Assembly: GCF_901709675.1 (NCBI RefSeq)
Contig: NC_051096.1
Coordinates: 5,979,001-6,043,000, forward strand
From: Syngnathus acus
Lineage: Eukaryota > Chordata > Actinopteri > Syngnathiformes > Syngnathidae
Length of the DNA: 64,000 nt
Direction of reading: 5' to 3'
Made by a program: the position numbers and the translations under genes. Every line of letters starts with the position of its first letter. The stretch's first letter is position 1. Of the stretch, positions 36,120 to 64,000 are shown piece after piece. The notes under the pieces were generated by a model. It was not told the origin of the DNA and did no database searches. It saw only the letters and a program-made list of their open reading frames with translations.

Positions 36120-37268
36120 TCAATGGCCATTTTCAGCATTTTCCTGGGTCCATGCTGCAGATGGACTCATGAAGTTTCTTCTGCTACATGATAAGGGGTG
36201 GATGTTGCATGTGTATCCATATTCACAGCAGTGCTGACCATCCGCGCAACACTGGCCCTGAAAATCACCAATGGCAGCCTGCTGTTAGAACAAAATGATT
36301 CCAGGACCTATTTCCAACAGATACAATCATCATTAGGTTTATGAATGGTCTTTCAGCTACAGCAGGTTGCAATGTTTGCTGTGTCCACTAGTTCCTGCAC
36401 TGGAGGGGAACTGGGAATCAGCACTCAAGCAGCTATTCTTGACCAACACCAGATATTTATTTTCTGGCTATTTGTGAACAAAATGAAAGTTAGCACCAGA
36501 TCCATACCAGTGGGTAGGGACAGCAATTCCAGGATTCTGCTGACAGTCCTTTGCAGCATGATGTGCCTTGTGGGCAGAAAAACTTCGAACTGCAGCGAAT
36601 GACTCCAAACTCACCCCTACCACTGGTATCTACTACAGCTGGTACACGTGTCTGCAATAAGATTGAAAAAATACTTTCTTTACACCAGTACGAGCATTCA
36701 CCCTTTGAGAACTTATCGATACCGAGTATTGATACCTCGAGTACCAATTATGTATAAAATCTCACTTAACAAATGACAAAAAAATGTGAAAACTTCTTAT
36801 GCAAGAGGACTTTTGCAATATTTGATTTTTATGCTTTTAGTATCAGTGGCTGGTATTGTCAGCCGATAACTTAAAATTCACCTTTTCATTGTTACTTGTG
36901 TATAACATTGGTTGAAGTGGAGGGACGGGAGGTTCCGCAGCAGCTTTTTTAAGCAGAAATGAAGAGTCCATCCACGACTCAGTGACTTTCTCACACTGCT
37001 GGAAGGCCAAGTCACAGCGAAATCCTCGAGGACAACAATGGGACAAGTCTGGGCAGCACACAGCCTGGACAATTCCAGGAAATACAGACTCAAAAATGGT
37101 AGTACACTTCAAAATACTGTGCAAACTTACATTGGGGTATCCACAGCAGCTGTACCCATGCTCAGTCTGGCAGCAGGTTGTGTGATCGGAACAGACGGTT
37201 TTGTCAGGGCATGTGATGTTACAGGACACAAAGGCCCCGAATGCCAGCCACACAGTGAGCCTCAACAT
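36120..37268 (-). CDS. Short two-module granulin precursor, four exons
   Basis: Encodes a 200-aa secreted granulin/epithelin precursor. Exons: 37268-37131, 37064-36882, 36651-36508, 36257-36120; all are multiples of 3 with phase-0 junctions. There is a hydrophobic signal peptide (residues 1 to about 16), then two complete granulin modules with all 12 cysteines each: module 1 at 20, 26, 32/33, 41/42, 49/50, 56/57, 63 and 70; module 2 at 127, 133, 139/140, 150/151, 158/159, 165/166, 172 and 179. A 56-residue Pro/Ala/Lys-containing linker joins them, and a polar tail of about 21 residues follows. Each module is split by an intron after its sixth cysteine, the classic granulin half-module gene structure. 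Vertebrate progranulin has 7.5 modules (some fish paralogues more), so this matches the small fish granulins (zebrafish grn1/grn2 type). Orthology to one of them is not decided here. Confidence 0.88.
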
Positions 37269-38054
37269 CTGGAGTAAATGACAACTACAAAAGGCATTCT
37301 AAAATCACTGTAAAGCCAATCGAAAGCTTTGGTCAACATTTCAGTGACAAGATATGCCAAGCAGAAAATGCATCAACTTACTTACAAAGATTCCAGAGAA
37401 TTTCCTGCATCAAAGTCAGCACTCTTCTCTTTGTCAAATTAAGTTTCACTTCTCTTTCATTGGAAGTACCGTTCACATCACACCCACTACATCATGTGAC
37501 TTAAGAGATTGCAGACTGCCTCCGCCTACAAATGCAGTTCACAACTCTTCAAATGGACTTTGGCTTTGAGGCTTTACCATACCTAGGTTGTCTGTTTAGC
37601 AGTTTATTAATAATGGAAATAAAACATGCAGTGGAACAGTAAAGCAATATATGAATGGAGGTAGTCGCACTACTAAAGACAAAGCTTCAAAATGCCATCC
37701 GCAAGTAACCGCAATGACTTTATTCATGGAATCCCGGTTCGTACATGAGCACCGTTGTGCAGCACTGAACAGAGACGCGTTTTATCATACAGATCCAACT
37801 TCAATATGAGGCTGGCGTGACATCAAGCGTTCAGCTCGACATGCAAAGGAGGCAGATAACTCCTGAAAAGTTCAGTCACACCAAAAACCTGGGCGGTGGC
37901 AACTCCGCGAGCACCCCCAAAAAGAAGACGCACCAGATTCTACAAGGCTTCGCAAGCTCAGCACAGCACTGCAATTGTCCAAATCTGAGCTGGATGAATC
38001 TGGTGGCCTGGGGGGGGGAAAAAAAGAAGTAACAATACCAGGTGTAGTGAACAG
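37269..38054. other. Interval between granulin gene and FAM133; FAM133 3'UTR
   Basis: Holds the granulin 5' flank. It also holds the inferred FAM133 3'UTR, with minus-strand AATAAA hexamers at 37719-37724 and 37603-37608. No coding exon is recognised. Confidence 0.5.
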
Positions 38055-40969
<2,915 letters not shown>

Positions 40970-43900
40970 TTTGGCTTAATTATAAAAGAGAAATCTTAAA
41001 AATAGCACAGACATTTGTTTTCTTCTTCATATGTGGCAGGCAGCCACATCAGACGACTTTTCTTCCTCGGCGCTTCATCTCCTTCTGCAGTTACAAATAA
41101 GTCGCTACAAGTTCCTCCATGAGCAGTTGCTGCCACCATTCGGTCATCTTTAGAATGCATGTAGATTGATTAACTTGGTTAGGAAAGTTTGCTTGTGTTG
41201 TTCGTTTTAACTTTATTTTTGGATCCACGCTCTAGTAGAGGTGGCAAAAACGCACATTGTGTCCGTAACAGTGTATATAAAAGACTTATGTACAATTAAA
41301 AGAAATGTATTAGCCAACAACTAAAACAGTTTTTTTTTTTTAATAAGGCAATGAATTGGGGAATATCTTGCTTCTCCAATCTTTCGCAGTTGTCATCAGT
41401 GCTCACCTTCCTCCAGACAGCTCATATATTAGTCTTGCACACATTCCGTGTTGAGCAACAACCAAATGCAACCAACCCCCTTCTTTGTAGGTGTCAAACA
41501 TTTGCTTGTAGCTTTTCACAGCTTTTGCTTCCTTGAATGCTGCTTTGTCATCTTCTGACTTTGCTTTTTGTAAAAAAAAAACAAATGGACACCCAGACCT
41601 CATTTATCATACCCCATTTATTTGCAGGGTTACATGAAAATGTGTCATGTATACTTAGAATCCAACACAATTTTCATAAAAAGCGTTCTTTTAATTCAGC
41701 TGGTGTAAACAATAATAAGACACCAATTCTTGAATTCATTCAACAACATCATGGTCGATCCCAATGTGACGTAGGAACGTGTTATTCGAGCAACAAGACG
41801 GATGAAGCTTTTTGTTTCAAAACAGCAAAACCACTAAAAGCATAAAAGCGGAATTCAGTTTTACTCATGTTTGAAATGTGACGTTACTGGCTAAGAAAAT
41901 AAAACACACACAGTGATTGTATCAAGTTTAAAAGACTAAAGCAGTCATTACCAAAACTTCTATGAATCTAAAATAGTTTGAACTTTCATTGCATTGCATG
42001 TCACAACATCAGATACGAGTCATTTCCCAACAGAATGTTTGCACAGTGCTTCGTCAAGATGACAATGCTTTGTGGATTATGTTCACCAATTGGCGATAAG
42101 AAGTTGTTTTTGTGTCAAAACAATCCTTATACAGGCAGTTATATCCATACAGTCATGACTACAGTAACATAACGTGATAAATAGGACTGACAGTAGAATA
42201 TGATCAATGGCATGATCATTAGACAGCTTGAAGAGAACCTGAAAGAGTTGTAATGTGGTCAGTTAGTCGCCGGAGGATGTGCAAACTGTGCGAAAGGTTT
42301 GGACACCCATATCAAAAACCTGAGAAAGAATGAGTGTTTGTGTCTGTGTCAGAGTGTGTGTATGTGTGTGTGTACGTGTGTGCTAGCAGCACGACCAGTT
42401 CAGAGAAGGTACACCAGTGTTAAAGTATGTTACTGTTCTGTGAGAACAACTTGCTTTTTTCCTTGCTGGCAAAAAGTAAAAATAGAACATTGTGGTCCAT
42501 ACATAGAAAATATCGGGAGGGAGTCAGGGTTAAGATATCTGTGCATTATTAAAAAAAAAATAATCACGCGCACACATTTGCAGCCACTTTCAAGCTGAAA
42601 GAAATTCAACAAGCACCCGCAGAACCCGCCAACCGACAAAATACTCTTGCCATTCAACATTCCACTGACCCTCACTTTGCTTCCTGATCCGCTTTTGTGA
42701 CATTTCTATGGGCTGACAATGCAAATATCAAACATTTTCTAGAATTACCGCCGCACTATAAACAGTACATTGTAGTCATCTAGCCATCTATACATTCCTT
42801 ACATCGTCAATTTATCCTCACACAGGTTCAGCAATCCTCTATAGAGTTGGTGTAAGAATACTTTATGCCCTGGCATCTTAAAACTCAAGTATGCAACTTG
42901 ATAAAACATGCATATAAGACTTAGCAATAAAATTACAATTAAATACAGAATATTGGTAGCGTAATTCTATGCCAAATGTACTGATGAATCGTGCTGGTGG
43001 GACTAAAGCCACCTATTGCAAGCGTGTACGATTACTGTGTCACTTTGATATTTAAAAAAAAAAAAAAAAGTTATGAGACCTTGATGACTAACAATCACCA
43101 TGTCAGAAACATCAAGGGAGTGGCAAGAACTTTTCATTTTCATCATTGCCGCAGCACCGGTATCAGCCCATGATGGTGATGAATGCCTTTAAGTGTGCTT
43201 GACCCAAAAAGTTGCAAAGACCATTAGAATCCTGCTACTGGTCTGCAGTTGCTCGGGGCATCCGCTGGATGGCAGTATAACGTTTGGAAAGCCTGCGACG
43301 ATGGCGGCAGTAAGTGGCAGTTAGTCATGACTCATTTGTTTGGTGTCTGCAAGAGCATCAGTGCACACTCGACGTGTTCGTAAATGCGGCCCCGCTTGTG
43401 CTTCACAAGTCCATAAAATGGAATAAAGATCCATTTTAGGCATCGAGACGACTCTTAGAAGGGAGGGGGCCTCAACTCTGGTCACACAGTGGCCGCTGCA
43501 TGGAGTCTGCAGTCCGTTCACTGATTAGTCCCAGTCGTAGAAGTGTCTTTGCATTGATAACGTAGTCAATCATCAACATTTTAGAACCTAAAAGCAGCAA
43601 TTTCAATCCATCAGTTCACAGAAGGAGGATAGCTTTTGTGCATATCCAGGGCGGGGTGTCCTCATTCCTAGCATTGCCTCCTTCTGAGTACTTAGTTGAA
43701 GTATACTGTACCCACCACATGATCGTTCATGCTTTGTTCTGATATACCAAAATCGATCGCAATGTTTCATCGGCGAACAGCAGCTATAACAGACCAAATT
43801 TGGAGTCGTGGAAGTTTTGTAAAGTTAGGTATTCCAAAATACACTCTGGCCTTCTCATATTGGCATTGAATATATTGGCATCCAAGCAGAATGTAGGCCA

Positions 43901-44051
43901 TTTGGAAAAGAGATATTTGTCTTGCATCGTTTTGTGTTTTATAGTACTTCAATTGACAGCTCATGTCACGGTAGTTTAAAGCAGTTTGATTGAACAATCA
44001 AGCAGATGGGTGAATACTTCTTACGGACACGGTGAGGGACAACGAGGACTC
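40970..44051. other. CDK6 3'UTR and interval to FAM133
   Basis: No confident exon. CDK6 genes have long 3'UTRs, so much of 41.6-44.05 kb may be transcribed from the minus strand. A candidate minus-strand AATAAA is at 41617-41622. A TG-rich microsatellite lies at about 42339-42384. A 66-codon minus-strand frame at 41403-41603, charged and Lys-rich, is unassigned. Confidence 0.4.
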
Positions 44052-59036
<14,985 letters not shown>

Positions 59037-62000
59037 TTTTGCTTATTTCCCCCCCTCCTCGTCTCTTGTTGAAAATCGTGCGGGGATTCCCAGCGAGGCT
59101 GACGAGCCAGAGTTTCTCACCAAGCCATATTCACAGGAAATCTTTTGCACGTGCAATGCCTAGATGACAGAGAGACACGGATGGAGGTAGACCCCATCTT
59201 TGTCAGAAGTGGTCAAAATGTGCCCCAGGTAGCAATTACAGAACTGTCATCACGTTTTATTCCGACAATCGCTAAAGCAGCCTCGTTGCCTCCCAACTTG
59301 CACTCCTCCTCCTCCTCCTCCTGTTACGCTTAACATGTCCTCCTCCTCTTAAAACAAAGTTAAAACACAAGAAAAAACATTACTTAACCCGTCAGCGTTT
59401 TTATGCTCGCTCTACGATAAACACAACTTCTGGTGCGTTCAAAGACTCGCCGCAAATGCAAATGTTGCAAGTTATGGACTGTCTTGTGTTTAAGGAAATT
59501 GAAAATAATTTAACGAGAACGAGCGAAAATAAAGTTCAGTCCTTACACGCTTAGTGGTTTGGAGTTCGGTATTTAGCTGCTTCTCATACGTCCATTTTTA
59601 GCGAACTTTATTATGAGCTGAGACTTTGTCACCGAGGTCACGCAAACGTTGCGAGCACGTGGCTGTCTCCTGGCTGCATTGTCTAAACTTCAATTCCTTC
59701 AAGTCCCTTTAAAACACAACAAAACTCGCGTTTAACACATCAATCTTCGTGTTATTACCTCAAGAATAGCATTTGCGAGGTTTTAATAACATTCCCTTTC
59801 TCAATAACTGCAACGGCTATTTTTAACACATTTTAATAGATTAAAATTCAAATAAATTCAATCGTGTGTTTAAAATGCAGATTTTTGCTTGCTAAATATA
59901 ACTAAACACCAGTGCAAAAGGTACACACACTTTTGGTATCACATGCAACACAACTTTTAGTGTTTACCTCGTGTTATGTTGTCAACAGTATGTCGCAACG
60001 TCGGCATGTCCGATAAAGTGAGGAGGTACCCGGGTCTCCGAGCAAAAAAAAAAAAAAAAAAAGGGGTGCTCAAACGCATCCTTGTCCACTGTCCTCCATG
60101 CGGGGGGCCACACAGGTAGTTGTTGGACGGTGCATGCTCTAACCCCCCATCCCTCAAACTGCACCAGCCCAGGCAGGGACACTCGAACGGGGGAGGAGGA
60201 GGAGGGTGCAAGGGGTGGAGGCGGAGGTTGTTCGAAAGCTATACACAGACACACGTACACACACTGCTCGCAAATGAGTGTGTGTGTGTGTGTGGGGGGG
60301 GGGGGGGGGTGCAGGACAAAGGCAAACGCGTGATACAAGCCCTGCAAAGCCACGCTCCTCTTTAGATTTCTCCCTTTCTCTCCCTCTCTCGCCCCTTTTT
60401 TTTTACCCCTTGCATATATCCCCCAAACAAGCCCATGCACCAGCAGCCCCGCTCGGCCGTGTGAGCTCCGTCTCCGCCTGGCTTTCCCACGCCGGCTGAA
60501 TGTGGCCTGACCCCCTTCAGAGAGGTTTGACACGGAGCGGGGACATTTCCGCATTCCTCCCCGACTACAAAGGCACACCACCTCCTCTTTGCTCTCCCCT
60601 CGGCCTCCTCAGTGCTTTACCATTCATAGTACTCCACGCCGGTGGGTTTTGTCTCCCGTGTCAAACTCGGGAGCGCCACAGGGGTCGGGGAGGGGCGAGT
60701 GGAGGTTTATTGGATGGACGGCCACACTATCTATCTCCCCTTGCAGCCATTGAGGAGCTCCCGCTGCTACAATGCTTCAGCCAGGGTGCAATGTGCAGTG
60801 CTCAACCTGGATGGTCCCAAAAGGGTCAGGTTCAAGGCCCGGGGGCTTGATCTCTGACAGGGGGGACTCCTCTGCTCCGGTGGTCATTTGGACTAGTATA
60901 CAGTACGTTATGCAACAGTAGGAAAGTTGTGTCAAAAAACACACACACACCGTGGTCCAAGCAGAAGTAGAGCACACGTAAAAGTGAAAAAACGCTCCAA
61001 ACTTTTTTTTTTAAAACCAAGGGCGAGCCAGTGTAAACGCAGACTTTTATGCCTGTGTTTCTCAAACTTTGTACACCAAGTACCACCTTAAAAAATATGA
61101 TCTGCACTCCTCTATAATGACCAACATCATAATAAAGCAATCTCGTGGGCCGAAGTGTTCATCAAGATTCAGGCAAGTTGCTGGATTGATTTCTTATGAG
61201 GAGTTATTACTGGAAAAGACAGAAGCAAACAATATGACTGTATCTGTGGAAATTTACTGTTTTTGTCACCATTGTTTGTGTGAAATCCATTTTGAGAGCC
61301 ATCCCCCGGCTTGAATATATTAGCATGATCGCCTCTTTTCTTGGGCTGCAAAACAAACCAATTATATTCGCTGTGTGTGGCAAAGAGACCTTAAAACGTT
61401 TATGCAAACACATTCTGAAAGTGAGTGTTGGATATCATTTCCCACATCATCTACGATGTCAGTGTTTGACAAAGTCATATATTTTGTATCAACTTTCCAC
61501 AGTCTGTGTTTATCTAGTGAAAAGGAATCACTTTTTGGAGAAGAAGGAGGGACAAGACAGTCATTTGGGAGCACACTCTCTGTTTTATCTCCATCATTCA
61601 TTTTTGAACATGTCAAACCTTTGGAATTGGCAAATATATTGTGGATGATGTGTCTGTCTTGTTTTTAGTGGACAGAACAAACCAAACCACAAACTCAAAG
61701 CTACTCCAAAATGTGCTCCAAGTGTACATAAATCCACATAACAAGGCTTGACAGAGGTTGCGATCTTAAAGAAGGGAAAAGTCATTCTAGTGAAGGCGAA
61801 AGTGTGTCTGGTCAGTCAAAATCTGTCAAAAATTGAAAACGCTCCCATGAACACTTATGAATCACGGTGCAAGTCGCTGCAAGGCCTCGTCTGGCAAATA
61901 AGCTCCGTGCTGTGAGAATCTGCCACTGGCGTCCCTCGCGTAGAGGAATGCTGCTTGACAGAGCCACGCCTTTAGATTTGATATAAATTGTAATTTGAAA

Positions 62001-64000
62001 AAATGTGCTGCGTGCACATTTTCACCAAGTCAGCATCATATTAGGTATCATTTGATGCATGCTGCATTGCTGCGATGTCCAAAAAAAATGATTACATATA
62101 CATACAAAAACATTCCGATCAAAATATCCCCTACTTCATCATCCTAAAGGAGGCACATTTACGATAAGTCAAGTTTATTTATACAAATAAGATGGAGGGG
62201 GGCGGCCATTTTGCCTCGTTCCACCCGCCGTCAAGTGAAAATGACATCACAGTGCCTAATGGCTAAGCTTTTGCAAACAACACATGAACCAACCCAAAGC
62301 AGTCCCTCTCACTTTTGCACTTAGCAAAGGTCATAAAAAGTCATCGTACTTGCATTAAAATGTGCTACAGCTGTCACTTGAACGAATTTCCAAGAGCAAG
62401 TGGACAAAAGCCAGCTAAATCACAGCGCAAACACGTTATATTTGCGTCTCTATGTGTTTGATTGTATCCCTGCATGTTTTTTTTTTTTTTGGAGTGTGCG
62501 TGTGGCAGCTGCTCATCAGCTCAGCCAAGAGAGAATTACAAGCCTCCCATGGGGGACCAGTGAAGCCAACAAGGGGCAGGTGACTCGCAGTCGCTCCCAG
62601 ATCTCCTTACACACACGCGCACACAAATACGCATGCGCGCACATGCATACAGACAACAGATGAGCTCGGTTGTGGGCCCGTCTACCGCACGATAGGCGCG
62701 GGTTTGGGGAGCGGGGGTGTCGCTGCCACAGGTAGAGCGAAAAGCCTCGAGGCCTCGAAGCCCACAGCTGTCACGTCTGAAGGTTGTGTGATATTTGATT
62801 CCAACAATTGTTCCAACAACCAATACAAAGCGTTCAGTAGGCTCATTTTATTCCGACAGGACAAGATGGCAGCCGAGCATCCTCGCTTTTTACGTTCCTC
62901 TCACTTGATTCCCCCTCTTCCGCTTTCTCGTCAAGCCAGGCTCTTGTCCCGAGTGTGTGGCGCGCTGCGTACGTAAAGCCCCGTCTCTCTTCTTCCCTTG
63001 TCCTTGTCCCCGACACAGGCCCCCAGACACAAGCCTCTTTCTGTTGGGCCATCGCTATGACAACCAAGCCACTAGCTTGAGGAGGCGACATAAAAACCTG
63101 CTCTTTTGCGAGGGACACAGGAACACCTGCCGCCTCCAGAGATGGGGAGGGCCAAAGCTGGACACACAAGTGCATGTAGACAGACACAAATCCATGTGGT
63201 CACTAAGGCCACACACATATAAAGAACTGTACATGTCCACAAAGTTCGACACGGAAGAATTAAACAAGACAGGCGATGTACCGCAAGACTGCTTCCTTCT
63301 ACTAAACCGGCTGCCCTCGTTGAATGAGATAATCAAAGGGCGTGGAATATGGCATGAACTAATTATCCGATATTGATCTGGTTGGTCAGGTTTCAGGTTC
63401 AATCTTAAATAATTGCGGCGAGGTAGTTGAAAGAAATCTCAAATTTACTCTCGTCCATAGCTGAATGAGTACAAATTATTTGGAGCGTTTGAAGGGGGGC
63501 AGTGTTTTACTTTTTAGCAGGCTGCATCACCATGGTAACCCATGTCGCAACCCCAAATCCTTCAAGTCTAACCACTTGGTAACCGTGTTAGAAATGTCTC
63601 GCAACACTCACTGGCCACTCATTGTTGTCATAACAAAAATATACAAACTCTTACTTGCTTATTGATGGCTTATTTTTAAATGTGATTTTCCTATTTAGAG
63701 CAAAGCCACTATAATTACGCTTCTGTCTGAACGTATATTGGAATTGCGGAGAAAGTCCAGATGTCCACTGAAGTGCCGTGTGGCCATACGTATGCATGTG
63801 TGCCTCAAGTTGCGGTCTTTAATTATTTAAACAAAACCAGGGTCCTGTCTAAGTCAACAATGTGAACTGTTTGACCCCAGGAATAAATGATAATTACATC
63901 CTCTCCAGTGGAACACAAAGACCAGATGTTAAATGTGCGTTTGGGCTATTGTTAAGCGTGAAAAAGGAATTAATTGCGCGGCGCTCGTGTCATCCGTTAT
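59037..64000. other. CDK6 5' flank
   Basis: No coding exon recognised in 5 kb. The segment next to the start codon (59037-59340) includes CpG-containing sequence and a (CTC)n stretch at 59303-59321. CpG- and pyrimidine-rich stretches at 60150-60700 and 62680-63010 could hold CDK6 promoters or untranslated first exons. A 16-G run lies at 60294-60309. A diverged copy of the repeat end seen at 2329 starts near 61058. Confidence 0.45.

Noticed and set aside
59982-60581. 199-codon minus-strand frame upstream of CDK6
   Set aside because: It is composed of low-complexity Pro/Phe/Arg-rich translation through poly-A, poly-G and GGA/CCT tracts; it most likely stays open by base composition.
62843-63402. 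Overlapping frames of 114-139 codons on both strands in the CDK6 5' flank
   Set aside because: Frames on both strands overlap, with no domain, no splice partner and no recognisable family.

Overview
The window is vertebrate nuclear DNA, almost certainly from a ray-finned (teleost-type) fish. It contains spliced genes with short GT-AG introns, (CA)n and poly-A/T tracts, TTAGGG-like arrays and hAT-type miniature transposons. The encoded proteins are close to human SNX13, DMAC1, BTD, ANKRD28, progranulin, FAM133B and CDK6. Gene models were built by hand by joining open frames at splice sites so that the frame stays intact. All seven close exactly in frame.

Layout: 1-2.3 kb has no confident gene, then a small hAT-like element at 2.3-2.7 kb. 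SNX13 (+, coding 3045-11759, 25 exons, 954 aa) is followed tail-to-tail by DMAC1 (-, 13730-14053). From 14.7 to 21.2 kb is a gene-free repeat block: a roughly 0.9-kb foldback palindrome, a pair of tRNA-like sequences, a 170-bp hairpin, and a 4.3-kb composite element. In that element two TAGGGGTGTAA-ended miniature transposons bracket a 3.2-kb telomere-like satellite. BTD (+, 22432-24576, 6 exons, 503 aa) converges on ANKRD28 (-, 25399-33017, 29 coding exons, 1101 aa). A short two-module granulin gene (-, 36120-37268, 200 aa), FAM133 (-, 38055-40969, 11 exons, 258 aa) and CDK6 (-, 44052-59036, 7 coding exons, 325 aa) follow. The last 5 kb is the 5' flank of CDK6.

These are housekeeping or regulatory genes in conserved microsynteny rather than one pathway. 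BTD-ANKRD28 (convergent) and CDK6-FAM133B (same strand) match human neighbours. SNX13 and DMAC1 come from other human locations. Their roles are: SNX13, endosome/lipid-contact sorting nexin; DMAC1, mitochondrial complex I assembly; BTD, biotin recycling; ANKRD28, PP6 phosphatase regulatory subunit; granulin, secreted growth factor; FAM133, nuclear Lys/Ser-rich protein; CDK6, G1 kinase.

The most unusual object is the 4317-bp composite at 16872-21188. Its outer ends carry matching terminal inverted repeats and are flanked by a perfect 8-bp direct repeat (CAAACTAT at 16864-16871 and 21189-21196). This suggests that the telomere-like array moved as cargo of a hAT-type element, or formed inside one.
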